64,000 nucleotides of DNA from Marivirga atlantica. Lineage in GTDB: Bacteria; Bacteroidota; Bacteroidia; Cytophagales; Cyclobacteriaceae. Position 1 is the first letter of the stretch; every line of letters begins with the position of its first letter. The translations under genes were made by a program, and so were the position numbers. Of this stretch, positions 56,530 to 64,000 are shown one piece after another. The stretch lies in assembly GCF_016734805.1 (NCBI RefSeq), contig NZ_JAERQG010000002.1, positions 992,001 to 1,056,000 of the forward strand, read 5' to 3'. The notes beneath the pieces were generated by a model. The model ran no database searches. It was not told the origin of the DNA and was given only the letters and a program-made list of their open reading frames with translations.

Positions 56530-56558
56530 TTGAATTCAGATTTATTTTTTTAATTTTG
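56530..56558 (+). promoter_or_regulatory. Promoter of the TetR-type gene
   Basis: TTG (56530-56532), an 18-nt spacer and the perfect -7 element TAATTTTG (56551-56558) match the Bacteroidota consensus. Transcription would start near 56564, which supports translation from the ATG at 56583 rather than the TTG at 56556 inside the promoter. Confidence 0.65.
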
Positions 56559-56561
56559 TAT

Positions 56562-56579
56562 CAATCATTACAAAAAAGA
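56562..56579 (+). repeat. 18-nt leader repeat, copy 1 (TetR gene)
   Basis: CAATCATTACAAAAAAGA is identical to 57188-57205 and sits 3 nt before the ATG at 56583. TTTTGTA-N8-TACAAAA (56554-56575) adds a 7-bp dyad, a possible autoregulatory operator. The copy at 57188 lies just before the SDR start. Confidence 0.5.
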
Positions 56580-56582
56580 CAA

Positions 56583-57164
56583 ATGAAAGGAAGACCAATC
56601 GTCTTTAAAAACGAGGAAATGGTACTCAAGGCCCAGGAACTTTTTTGGGAAAAAGGCTATACTGCCACATCCTTGTCTGAACTAAGTGCTGCAACAGGAG
56701 CAGGAGCAGGTAGCCTATACAACACTTTTAAAGGTGGAAAAAAAGAACTGTTCAAAAAATCTCTATATCAACGCAAAGAAGATTTAGAGGACTTCAAAAC
56801 TGTACTAGAAAAAAGCGATAATCCTATTGAATTAATCAAAGCATTTTTCTTGAGTGTAGCAACTGAATCAAAAAAGTCTCACTTTAAAGGCTGTATTGTA
56901 GCAAATACAATTGTTGAAATGACTTTTATAAATGAAGAGCTAGGAAATGATGCGATAGACATTTTGAAAGAGACAGAAAAACTCTACACCAGAACTATTC
57001 TTTCAGAACAAAAAAGAGGCAATATCAAATCAAAAATACCAGCCCCTGTTTTAGCCAGGCACCTCATTACGCTTTGGTGCGGAATTAACACATTACGAAG
57101 AGTTTATCCAGACAAAGAAATTCTGAGACAACAAATTGAATTACAGCTACAGATTATCAAATAA
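56583..57164 (+). CDS. TetR-family transcriptional regulator
   Basis: From the ATG at 56583 the protein has 193 aa (MKGRPIVFKNEEM). The N-terminal HTH is clear: AQELFWEKGYTATSLSELSAATGAGAGSLYNTFKGGKKELF (residues ~16-56), then a helical ligand-binding domain. Such regulators usually repress themselves and an adjacent gene. The SDR gene follows 42 bp later and carries the same 18-nt leader. The inducer is unknown; quinone or aldehyde detoxification would suit the SDR target but is inference. Confidence 0.9.
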   Translation: MKGRPIVFKNEEMVLKAQELFWEKGYTATSLSELSAATGAGAGSLYNTFKGGKKELFKKSLYQRKEDLEDFKTVLEKSDNPIELIKAFFLSVATESKKSHFKGCIVANTIVEMTFINEELGNDAIDILKETEKLYTRTILSEQKRGNIKSKIPAPVLARHLITLWCGINTLRRVYPDKEILRQQIELQLQIIK

Positions 57165-57187
57165 AAAAAAATTAAGTATTTATTTAA

Positions 57188-57205
57188 CAATCATTACAAA
57201 AAAGA
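57188..57205 (+). repeat. 18-nt leader repeat, copy 2 (SDR gene)
   Basis: CAATCATTACAAAAAAGA exactly as at 56562-56579, ending 1 nt before the SDR ATG at 57207. The repetition of a whole leader suggests a shared operator or a shared translation signal. Confidence 0.5.
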
Positions 57206-57206
57206 A

Positions 57207-57998
57207 ATGGATTTAAAATTAAAGGGAAAAAAAGCATTTATAAGTGGTTCAACGCAAGGCATTGGTTTTGCTATCGCACAGCAACTATTGCAAGAAGGAG
57301 CTTCTGTAACGATAAATGGCAGACAAAAGTCAAAAACAGAACAATCGAAACAACAATTACAAAAACAATTTCCTGATAGCCAGATTTCAGCAATCTCAGC
57401 AGATTTTTCAAAAAAAGAAGAAGTAGAAAGTCTACTTCAGTACCTAACTGACATAGATATTTTGGTAAACAATGTTGGGATTTTTGAAGTGGAAGAGTTT
57501 CAAAATGTAACTGATAAAGATTGGTACGACTACTTTGAGATAAATGTAATGAGTGGTGTTCGCTTATCTCGAAAGCTATTGCCTCAAATGCAAAATAAAA
57601 ATTGGGGTCGAATTATTTTTATTAGCAGCGAATCAGGAGTGAATGTACCTGAAAATATGATTCACTATGGTATGTCCAAAGCAGCAATGTCAGCTGTTGC
57701 TAATGGACTTTCTAAATTGACAAAGGGTACCCAAGTTACAGTAAATACAGTTTTAGGTGGACCTACCTATTCCGATGGGGTTTCAAAGGTGGTTGAGCAA
57801 ATTGCAGAAGCTCAAAATTTAGAGATTGAACAAATGAAAAATGCGATTATACAACAGTCTAATCCACACATTTTATTACAGCGATTTATTAACCCAAATG
57901 AAATTGCAAATTTAGTCACTTACCTGGCAAGTCCCCTTTCTATTGCTACAAATGGAGCAACTTTAAGAGCAGATTCGGGAGTACTAAAGACGATTTAA
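57207..57998 (+). CDS. SDR-family oxidoreductase
   Basis: The 263-aa protein is a complete classical SDR: NAD(P)-binding SGSTQGIGFAIA (residues ~11-22), NNVGIF (~88-93), catalytic Ser in FISSESG and YxxxK in YGMSK (~152-156). Gly residues in the ST-QGIG element vary from TGxxxGIG (Ser for Gly at position 1), which is common. It is likely regulated by the TetR-type protein next door. The substrate is unknown; this layout recalls 3-oxoacyl-ACP reductase-like enzymes used as general carbonyl reductases. Confidence 0.9.
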   Translation: MDLKLKGKKAFISGSTQGIGFAIAQQLLQEGASVTINGRQKSKTEQSKQQLQKQFPDSQISAISADFSKKEEVESLLQYLTDIDILVNNVGIFEVEEFQNVTDKDWYDYFEINVMSGVRLSRKLLPQMQNKNWGRIIFISSESGVNVPENMIHYGMSKAAMSAVANGLSKLTKGTQVTVNTVLGGPTYSDGVSKVVEQIAEAQNLEIEQMKNAIIQQSNPHILLQRFINPNEIANLVTYLASPLSIATNGATLRADSGVLKTI

Positions 57999-58036
57999 AA
58001 ACGAAACAACTCAATGCAAAATATATTATTTAGATT

Positions 58037-58282
58037 ATGATAGAGATATTTATTACTGATATTCAAAACGAAATTCAACTGAACAAAATCGTGAACTCAA
58101 TCAAAACAGATAGTCCTGAACTAAAAGTTAGTTACGACCTGAACGAAACCGAAAAACAATATCCTTGCGGACATACGGTATTAAGGTTAGAGGGTAATAA
58201 AATTAATGCTGATAAAATTTTGATAGCAGTTAATAGTTATGACCATAATTGTGAAATTTTGGAAGACAAAATTTGCATATAA
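58037..58282 (+). CDS. Hypothetical small protein, ferredoxin-like fold suspected
   Basis: The 81-aa protein has the spacing of a beta-alpha-beta-beta-alpha-beta metal-chaperone-like fold (MIEIFITDIQNEIQLNKIVN at the start) with Cys residues in YPCGHTV, HNCEIL and KICI, but the CxxC of HMA domains is missing. It lies 38 bp after the SDR gene and 11 bp before the methyltransferase ATG on the same strand, so it may belong to that transcript. Not recognised. Confidence 0.6.
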   Translation: MIEIFITDIQNEIQLNKIVNSIKTDSPELKVSYDLNETEKQYPCGHTVLRLEGNKINADKILIAVNSYDHNCEILEDKICI

Positions 58283-58293
58283 TAAAAGTATCA

Positions 58294-58914
58294 ATGACTG
58301 AATTTTGGGAGCAAGCATTCAAGGACAATCAAGAAATGTGGGGGGCAGAACCTGCCAAGTCAACCGTTATAACGAAAGACTTTTTTGCTAAACATAATAT
58401 AAAAAATGTCCTCATTCCAGGGATTGGCTATGGTCGGAATGCCCAAATTTTCCGAAAAAATGGAATGTCTGTAACGGGAATTGAAATCTCACAAACCGCT
58501 ATTGACATAGCACACGAACATTTTGGTAATGATTTATTAATCCACCACGGTTCAGTAACCGAAATGCCGTTTGATGATAAATTGTATGAAGGAATATTTT
58601 GTTACGGACTAATTTACTTGCTAAATATAGACGAAAGAAAAAAACTAATTCAAGACTGTTTTAATCAGTTGACCGAAACGGGATTTATGGTGTTTACGGC
58701 AATTACGAAAGACGCTCAAACTTATGGACAAGGAAAACTTGTAAGTCAGGATCGTTTTGAAATGTTTGGCGGTGTTAAAATTTTCTTCTACGATAAAGAA
58801 TCTATAAAAGAAGAGTTTGGAGATTATGGTTTACTTGAAACTACAGAAGTAATTGAAAACTACCCATTTTATTTAGTAAAATGTAAAAAGCACTTAGCAA
58901 TAGAGCAAAAATAA
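58294..58914 (+). CDS. Class I SAM-dependent methyltransferase
   Basis: From the ATG at 58294 (MTEFWEQAFKDN) the protein has 206 aa. Motif I is VLIPGIGYGRNAQIF (residues ~39-53), with GIEIS at the next strand and FDDKLYEGIFCYGL in the motif IV region. The N-terminal FWEQAF-WG pattern resembles TPMT/TehB-like methyltransferases that detoxify small molecules such as thiols or tellurite. The frame is open upstream to a TTG at 58273. The substrate cannot be told from sequence. Confidence 0.88.
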   Translation: MTEFWEQAFKDNQEMWGAEPAKSTVITKDFFAKHNIKNVLIPGIGYGRNAQIFRKNGMSVTGIEISQTAIDIAHEHFGNDLLIHHGSVTEMPFDDKLYEGIFCYGLIYLLNIDERKKLIQDCFNQLTETGFMVFTAITKDAQTYGQGKLVSQDRFEMFGGVKIFFYDKESIKEEFGDYGLLETTEVIENYPFYLVKCKKHLAIEQK

Positions 58915-59116
58915 CACTTCCGATAGCATTTTATAAAAGTAATATCGGTTCTAGTGGACACTCGAAAAGTTCTTATTTTTAATTAAGTATATTGCTATTT
59001 GAGAAGGAAAGTGTATATAATCCGCTACTGCTCTTATACAAACCGTTACAACTAATTCTAAATACAAATTTCAAACATTACTTATTACAATCAATAAAAC
59101 ATAAGCAGCATTACTA

Positions 59117-59148
59117 TTTGAATTTTGTTGTCGTATATACTATATTTA
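59117..59148 (+). promoter_or_regulatory. Putative promoter of the VOC-EVE-MarR operon
   Basis: TTTG (59117-59120), a 20-nt spacer and TATATTTA (59141-59148), one mismatch from TAnnTTTG. It places the transcript start after the ATG at 59148, so translation should begin at 59172. Confidence 0.45.
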
Positions 59149-59171
59149 TGACTACATTAATTCAAGATAAA

Positions 59172-59531
59172 ATGAGACAATTAACATTTGCATCACTACA
59201 AGTGAAAAATCTGGAAGCATCAAGAGACTTCTACACCAAAAAATTAGGCTTTGAAATAGATAACTCCAATCCACAAGCTTACATTTTCAAGTACAATCAA
59301 GGACAAGCAAGTTTTGCTATCCGAACACCTCTTGAACCAATTGAGGGCAAAGAATTGGGAGTGGGCGTGTCACTGTGGTTTGCTGTCACCGAAGATTTGG
59401 ACCAACTGAATGACAAATACATTGCCAACGGCATATCTACGGTAGAACCGATTTTTGAAACGCCATTTGGTAGGGCATTCCACCTAAAGGACATTGACGG
59501 TTATAAACTTACTTTTTTAGCTCCGAAATGA
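59172..59531 (+). CDS. VOC-family (glyoxalase-like) protein
   Basis: From the ATG at 59172 the protein has 119 aa with the paired beta-alpha-beta-beta-beta units of the vicinal oxygen chelate fold: FASLQVKNLEASRDFYTKKLGFEID (residues ~5-29) and VSLWFAVTEDLDQLNDKYIANGI. It ends with GRAFHLKDIDGYKLTF, the usual last strand with its Asp/Glu region. Members bind divalent metals or antibiotics; this one could be a lyase, dioxygenase or resistance protein. It overlaps the EVE gene by 4 bp (ATGA). Confidence 0.88.
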   Translation: MRQLTFASLQVKNLEASRDFYTKKLGFEIDNSNPQAYIFKYNQGQASFAIRTPLEPIEGKELGVGVSLWFAVTEDLDQLNDKYIANGISTVEPIFETPFGRAFHLKDIDGYKLTFLAPK

Positions 59532-59983
59532 ACGAAAGAGGAATTAAATATTGGGTAATCACAGCTTCAAAAGATCATGTTAAAAATGGAGTTGTACAAG
59601 GCATTGCACAAGCTTGTCATGGAAAAGCCTCACCTTTAAAAAGAATGAAAAAGGGAGATTTTGTACTTTACTATTCAGCAAAGCAAACTTTGGGTAAGCC
59701 TGAAAAATGTCAGGAATTTACAGCATTGGGAAAAGTCGCTGATGATGAGGTATATCAACATCAAGTTTCGGAAGACTTTTGTCCTTCAAGACGTAACATT
59801 GAATTTATGCCATGTAAAGACACTTCTATTTTACCTTTAATCAACGATTTACATTTTATCCCAAACAAAAAGCGTTGGGGATATCCATTACGTTTTGGAA
59901 TTCTTGAAATCAACAAACACGATTTTGATTTAATCTCATCACAAATGCTAGAACACTACCATGCCGAAGGAAATCGAATTTAA
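59528..59983 (+). CDS. EVE-domain protein
   Basis: The 151-aa protein is one EVE domain: KYWVITASKDHVKNGVVQGIAQACHGK at the start, then KRMKKGDFVLYYSAKQTLGKPEKCQEFTALGKV and RRNIEFMPCKDTSILPLIN. EVE domains share the PUA/YTH/ASCH fold and bind modified bases; they often occur with restriction or RNA-modification genes. The start overlaps the VOC stop by 4 bp and the end overlaps the MarR gene by 23 bp, so all three form one operon. A role as a reader of modified nucleic acid is inference. Confidence 0.9.
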   Translation: MNERGIKYWVITASKDHVKNGVVQGIAQACHGKASPLKRMKKGDFVLYYSAKQTLGKPEKCQEFTALGKVADDEVYQHQVSEDFCPSRRNIEFMPCKDTSILPLINDLHFIPNKKRWGYPLRFGILEINKHDFDLISSQMLEHYHAEGNRI

Positions 59984-60422
59984 GTTTAAGAGCCCTAATG
60001 ATAGTCCGGGTTATTTGCTTGGACAAGCAACTATGCTTTGGCAACGTAAACTAAAAAAGGTATTAGACCCTTTAAACCTGACACATACACAGTTTGTCTT
60101 GTTGGCTGCTTTAGGTTGGCTTTCAAAAAAGAACAATGCTGTAACACAAGTTGACATTGCCAACCAAAGTAATGCGGATAGAATGATGGTATCTAAGGTA
60201 CTGAGAACTTTGAAAGAAAAGAAATTCATTAGTAGGCAAGAGCATCCCACTGATACAAGAGCCAAAGTGATTAAATTAACCAACGAAGGAGCGGAAGCGC
60301 TACAAAAAGCATTAACCGCTGTGGAAGATGCCGACATAGCATTCTTTTCTGCATTAGGAGATGATTTAACCTCATTTAATCAAAATATGGTGAAATTAAC
60401 TGAACGAAATAAAGAGGAATAG
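59961..60422 (+). CDS. MarR-family transcriptional regulator
   Basis: The 153-aa protein has the winged-HTH pattern of MarR: LNLTHTQFVLLAALGWLSKK (residues ~33-52), VTQVDIANQSNADRMMVSKVLRTLKEKKFISRQEHPTDTRAKV with the typical wing D-x-R, then dimer helices. It overlaps the EVE gene by 23 bp and ends the VOC-EVE-MarR operon, which it probably autoregulates in response to a small-molecule stress. No inducer can be named. Confidence 0.9.
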   Translation: MPKEIEFKFKSPNDSPGYLLGQATMLWQRKLKKVLDPLNLTHTQFVLLAALGWLSKKNNAVTQVDIANQSNADRMMVSKVLRTLKEKKFISRQEHPTDTRAKVIKLTNEGAEALQKALTAVEDADIAFFSALGDDLTSFNQNMVKLTERNKEE

Positions 60423-60558
60423 AGCACACTGCATTAATATTGTGTATAAGCATTAGTAGATTAAGTGCTATTTTGAAATGTAAAGCTATAAATGAAAGGT
60501 GGATACAAACCACAAAATTTATTGCATTCCTAATAATCTTCTTAAGATAAAGTAAAAA

Positions 60559-61029
60559 TCACTCCCCTTCCTCAGCCTCATCTAGCACCTCCCAGGTGTG
60601 GTCTGCCAAGAGTTTTACAGTGGCTAAATATTGCATAGAGCTGCTTCTGCCCCACTCTTGCGGTGCAATTAATGAAAGTACATCTTCATTTTTGCTGTTC
60701 TGGTATAAATAGTAGGTATGGTTAATTAATGGTTCGAAACTGATCTTAGCCAGGTAAATACGCTCAGAAATTTCTACCCTGTTTTGAATGGCTTTGGCTT
60801 GCTCGGCCAACAGCTGCATCTGCTCATAAATCTGGCCCATTTGGCTTTCTGTCTGCTGATGCATAGCCGCTACTGCCCTGCCCTTAATTTTACCTTTATC
60901 GGTAGGTTTTATGATGGCACTACCTGAATGATGCGGAAAAGAAATAGTGCCGGGCTTATCGGTTGTACCTTCCTTCATCTTCTCCAGATCAATTTTATTT
61001 ACATCTATCTTTTTACCTTGCTCACTCAT
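60559..61029 (-). CDS. DUF2452 protein
   Basis: The 156-aa protein is soluble, Lys/Glu rich at the N-terminus (INKIDLEKMKEG-type), with the DUF2452-like stretch TISFPHHSGSAIIKPTDKGKIKGRAVAAMHQQTESQMGQIYEQMQLLAEQAKAIQNRVEISERIYLAKISFEP (~residues 28-100) and a C-terminal EVLDEAEEGE tail. Function unknown. Its start overlaps the small membrane protein by 8 bp. Family name from memory, so the label is moderate. Confidence 0.75.
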   Translation of the reverse strand: MSEQGKKIDVNKIDLEKMKEGTTDKPGTISFPHHSGSAIIKPTDKGKIKGRAVAAMHQQTESQMGQIYEQMQLLAEQAKAIQNRVEISERIYLAKISFEPLINHTYYLYQNSKNEDVLSLIAPQEWGRSSSMQYLATVKLLADHTWEVLDEAEEGE

Positions 61030-61222
61030 CTTGCTTATTCAACTTTTGCTTTTCAGACTTAACAGCAGCACTGTCTATAATCATCAAACTACTATCTTGT
61101 AAGGCACTTTTTGGCGGTTTCCCCTTGGGGAATTTAGTTCTGGTGGACATATCATATACCACATAAAACACGATGGCGATAAACACCAACCCAATAATCA
61201 GGAAAACCTTAGATTTCTTCAT
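61022..61222 (-). CDS. Small single-helix membrane protein
   Basis: A 66-aa protein with one membrane helix (VFLIIGLVFIAIVFYVVYDM, residues ~6-25), a KSK start and a charged C-terminal half (TRTKFPKGKPPKS, SAAVKSEKQKLNKQDE). It overlaps the DUF2452 gene by 8 bp, so the two are co-translated and may form a complex. Not recognised. Confidence 0.65.
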   Translation of the reverse strand: MKKSKVFLIIGLVFIAIVFYVVYDMSTRTKFPKGKPPKSALQDSSLMIIDSAAVKSEKQKLNKQDE

Positions 61223-61267
61223 TTTTACTTATTGATAAGCTTAACAGCTAAAAAAGGATTTGGTTTC

Positions 61268-62764
61268 TTATTCTTTTTTGGAGTCCCAATTTAGGATATT
61301 TTTGAAAAATCCTTCTTCTTTCTCAACCAAAAGCGATTGCATAAAACCATAATAAACTTTGATGCCATTACCCAACACTTTGGTACTGATGCGTTCATTA
61401 TCACTATGGATGGAGTTAATGTCCGATTCATCTACCACAGCAGGTATCAGCCCATATGCAGGAATATCATAAGAACGGAAAACACTATTATCGCTGGTGG
61501 CGGGAAATAAGAAAGGTATCGTTTCAGATTCTGGAAACTCCCTGCTGATAGATTCCTCAATAGCATCGTATATTTTATTGGTTTTTGAAGGCTTGGCTTC
61601 AGGGCTTTGTGAGATAACGGATATCTCAATATTATTATTATCAAGCTTACGTTCAATATAACGTAAAAAGCTTTTTACTGAAGTACCAGGCACTAATCTG
61701 CAATCAAGCGTTGCGGTAGCATAATTACTAATTTGATTGGGTGGCCCCGGAGGATTCTGAATATTGGTAACTGTAATGGTATTGGTTAATAAGGAAGAAA
61801 GAAAGGGTTCTCTTTCAATCTGCTTACGGACAAAGGGCGCTAATATTGACCAATTTATATTTCTTATGAAAAAGCCTCTGATGCCACCTTCGGCTTTACC
61901 AAGTTTCTTAAACATCTGGCGTGTGCTTCTATTAAAAAATAAGAGCACCTTTCTATTAGTTAAATTATTCAAGCTACTGATCAACTGAAGGTTAGCGTAA
62001 TTTTTACCAGGCGCAGCACCATGACCAGCGTTATTATTCATCACCTTTAATTTCACCCACAGGCTTTGCTTTTCAGCCACTGAAACTCCAAAAATTACTT
62101 TGTCAGGATTACTCTTAAGCACATTTCTATAACCTGCTCCACCTTCTCCTAAAACGGCTACTGCGTTAAGTTCCTCTTTATGATTCTGCATCATATAATG
62201 CGCGCCTGTTTTACCACCCATTTCCTCACCTGATAGAAAGAGTACAGTTACATTAAAGGGGAATTCTTCATTAGGATATTGTTCCTTGAAAAGTTCTACA
62301 GCCTTTAATTGCATAATGCCTAATCCTTTGCAATCTAAAGCACCACGGCCATAAATATATTCACCATCGAAATAACCGCTGAAAGGTCCATACTTCCATG
62401 CCTCCAAAGCTTCGGCAGGCACTACATCGATGTGATTCTGTAAAATAATATTAGGTTTACCGGATGATAAAGGATATAAAGAAGCGGCCAGGTTATATCT
62501 ATCTTCATCATCCGAAAATACTCTCAGATTAAGTGAGGTTGAATCCGTGATATAATTTGAAATAAAAAGTCCTGCTTCTTTTTCAGAGCCACTCACTGAA
62601 CTTTTCTGAATATAATTGGAAAGCAAACTGACTGTTTCATCATAGCTGACTTCCTTGGGCCAGTTTTTTGTTGAATCACTTTCAACCGAACTGAAAGAAA
62701 GAAGCTCTATTGGCGCCAGCAAAACACCGATAATCACAAATAATGTTAAAAATCCTTTATACAT
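61268..62764 (-). CDS. M20-family metallopeptidase (PM20D1/carboxypeptidase-like)
   Basis: From the ATG at 62762-62764 the protein has 498 aa with an N-terminal membrane anchor or signal (GFLTLFVIIGVLLAPIELLS). M20 zinc motifs are IILQNHIDVVPAE, GRGALDCKGLGIMQL, FLSGEEMGGKTGA and a late TSDNSVFRSYDIPAYGL, with the dimerisation domain in between. It should cut small peptides or N-acyl amino acids in the periplasm. Earlier starts exist (TTG at 62803) but the likely transcript start at ~62796 excludes that one. Confidence 0.9.
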   Translation of the reverse strand: MYKGFLTLFVIIGVLLAPIELLSFSSVESDSTKNWPKEVSYDETVSLLSNYIQKSSVSGSEKEAGLFISNYITDSTSLNLRVFSDDEDRYNLAASLYPLSSGKPNIILQNHIDVVPAEALEAWKYGPFSGYFDGEYIYGRGALDCKGLGIMQLKAVELFKEQYPNEEFPFNVTVLFLSGEEMGGKTGAHYMMQNHKEELNAVAVLGEGGAGYRNVLKSNPDKVIFGVSVAEKQSLWVKLKVMNNNAGHGAAPGKNYANLQLISSLNNLTNRKVLLFFNRSTRQMFKKLGKAEGGIRGFFIRNINWSILAPFVRKQIEREPFLSSLLTNTITVTNIQNPPGPPNQISNYATATLDCRLVPGTSVKSFLRYIERKLDNNNIEISVISQSPEAKPSKTNKIYDAIEESISREFPESETIPFLFPATSDNSVFRSYDIPAYGLIPAVVDESDINSIHSDNERISTKVLGNGIKVYYGFMQSLLVEKEEGFFKNILNWDSKKE

Positions 62765-62800
62765 ATTTTTTTGACTGCTACCCTGTTGCACAACAACAAA

Positions 62801-62808
62801 CAAAACTA
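62801..62808 (-). promoter_or_regulatory. Putative -7 element of the M20 peptidase gene
   Basis: CAAAACTA on the plus strand reads TAGTTTTG on the minus strand, an exact match to TAnnTTTG, 36 bp before the ATG. Confidence 0.4.
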
Positions 62809-62900
62809 AAAAGTTACTTAAACTTTTATAAGAATAAGGTGCCCTATTCGACCAAATGCGTAATAAAAATTATAAAATTGCAGGATAGTATATTTCTATA

Positions 62901-63977
62901 GTGACAAGAAAAATCATACATATTGATATGGATGCCTTTTACGCCTCCGTGGAGCAGCTTGACTTCCCTGAATTGAGAGGGAAACCCATTGCTGTTGGTG
63001 GCAATAAAGAAAGAGGTGTAGTTGCAGCAGCCAGCTATGAAGCGCGTAAATATGGCGTTCATTCAGCCATGCCTTCTAAAATAGCAGCCAGTAAATGCAA
63101 AGACCTCATCTTTGTAAAGGCACGGTTTGACAGGTATACCGAAATAAGCCGCAGCATTAGAGAAATATTCCTAAGCCATACCGATTTAGTAGAACCACTT
63201 TCTTTAGATGAAGCCTATCTTGATGTTACCCAAAACAAACAAGGCATTGAGACCGCTACTGACATCGCTATATCCATCAAAAAGCAGATCAAAGAAGAAC
63301 TGGGATTAACGGCTTCAGCAGGTGTGTCTGTCAATAAGTTTCTAGCTAAAATAGCCTCTGACTATCGAAAACCAGATGGCTTATACATCATCAAACCCCA
63401 TCAGGTAGAAAGATTTATTGAACAGTTACCAATCAAAAAATTCTTTGGGGTGGGCAAAGTTACTGCTGAGAAAATGCACAAAATGGGCATCTTCCATGGC
63501 AGAGATTTAAAAGAGAAATCATTGCAAACGCTCACCAACTATTTCGGTAAGGCTGGTAAATACTATTATGAAGTAAGTAGAGGAATTGACAACCGATCAG
63601 TTAATCCTAACAGAATCAGAAAGTCAATCGGAGCAGAAAACACATTTAGCGAAAGCCTCGCCACTCATGATGAATTAAAAGAGAAGATGTACCCTATCAT
63701 CGAAAAAGTATGGGAGCGTTATCAAAAAGCAAAAGCCAAAGCGCATACACAAACCTTAAAGGTGAAATACGATGATTTTACCCAGATTACCAGAAGCAAA
63801 ACTACCGATAACATCATCAAAGATAAAATAGCTTTTGAACAGGCTATCGATGCTTTAATCGACCAGGTTGAACTTGAGCAAAAAGTAAGATTGATTGGCT
63901 GCTCCTTATCTAACTTTGAACTGGAAGAGGAAACTGAAAAGACTAAACAAGAGCAGCAGCTTACATTGAGGTTTTAA
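62901..63977 (+). CDS. dinB: DNA polymerase IV
   Basis: The 358-aa Y-family polymerase bypasses DNA lesions. Palm motifs: IHIDMDAFYASVEQ (residues ~6-19, catalytic Asp) and SLDEAYLDVT (~101-110, Asp-Glu). The thumb HhH and little-finger domains follow (ASAGVSVNKFLAKIASDYRKP; SIGAENTFSESLATH). The protein ends EKTKQEQQLTLRF; QLTLRF fits a C-terminal beta-clamp binding peptide. The start is a GTG at 62901. It is divergent from the M20 peptidase gene and no SOS box was recognised in the gap. Confidence 0.95.
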   Translation: MTRKIIHIDMDAFYASVEQLDFPELRGKPIAVGGNKERGVVAAASYEARKYGVHSAMPSKIAASKCKDLIFVKARFDRYTEISRSIREIFLSHTDLVEPLSLDEAYLDVTQNKQGIETATDIAISIKKQIKEELGLTASAGVSVNKFLAKIASDYRKPDGLYIIKPHQVERFIEQLPIKKFFGVGKVTAEKMHKMGIFHGRDLKEKSLQTLTNYFGKAGKYYYEVSRGIDNRSVNPNRIRKSIGAENTFSESLATHDELKEKMYPIIEKVWERYQKAKAKAHTQTLKVKYDDFTQITRSKTTDNIIKDKIAFEQAIDALIDQVELEQKVRLIGCSLSNFELEEETEKTKQEQQLTLRF

Positions 63978-64000
63978 TATAAAGTTGCATTCAGAAATTC

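Overview
The window reads as chromosomal DNA of a Bacteroidota bacterium, most likely a gliding or marine-type Cytophagales (Fulvivirga/Marivirga-like; the genus is inference). The evidence is the AT-rich sequence, promoters of the Bacteroidota form TTG-N17-23-TAnnTTTG, weak ribosome sites, and lineage-typical genes: a PorP/SprF protein with a HYR-repeat adhesin carrying a type IX secretion (CHU_C) tail, PD40/OmpA proteins, exosortase F, an ABC permease fused to an M1 peptidase, and LytTR two-component pairs. No rRNA, tRNA, CRISPR array, insertion sequence or prophage was seen.

Layout. 0-4.5 kb: an edge-truncated GHKL ATPase, the ribosome-rescue hydrolase arfB, a membrane protein beside a small LuxR-type regulator, and a CPA1 Na+/H+ antiporter. 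4.5-11.5 kb: an ABC exporter (ATPase plus permease/M1 peptidase) divergent from a LytS-like kinase and LytTR regulator; the shared intergenic region carries two pairs of 9-bp direct repeats, each with a 21-bp period, a good candidate for the LytTR operator. 11.5-15.5 kb: an SDR lacking its NAD-binding N-terminus, two small hypotheticals, a rhodanese and glnS with an extra C-terminal domain. 15.5-24.5 kb: a tight minus-strand operon of a 16-repeat HYR adhesin, PorP/SprF, a TPR/PD40 lipoprotein-like protein and a histidine kinase. 24.5-34 kb: TonB siderophore receptor plus PepSY protein, an ECF sigma factor overlapping an anti-sigma-like protein, a surface lipoprotein, a Gre factor and a PD40 protein with two OmpA domains.

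34-45 kb: two convergent, related histidine kinases; an oxygenase-like DUF2236 gene; a flavin-binding protein, SRPBCC and STAS-like proteins; two outer-membrane proteins; and an acyl-CoA dehydrogenase. 45-53 kb: exosortase F with its partner and two NeuD-type acetyltransferases, MscS coupled to a large coiled-coil ATPase with a broken Walker A motif, and an ABC-F protein with one degenerate ATP site. 53-60.5 kb is an accessory stretch of short genes: DUF1772 protein, CPBP protease, a SIR2-domain protein set between 14-bp inverted repeats and apparently frameshifted near its end, a TetR/SDR pair sharing an 18-nt leader, a methyltransferase, and a VOC-EVE-MarR operon. The window ends with DUF2452 and small membrane proteins, an M20 peptidase and DNA polymerase IV (dinB).

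The most original signals are the LytTR-like repeat array at 9.10-9.18 kb, the SIR2 cassette at 55.08-56.38 kb, the kinase embedded in the adhesin operon, and several long perfect palindromes placed just upstream of genes (12682, 39928, 51324).
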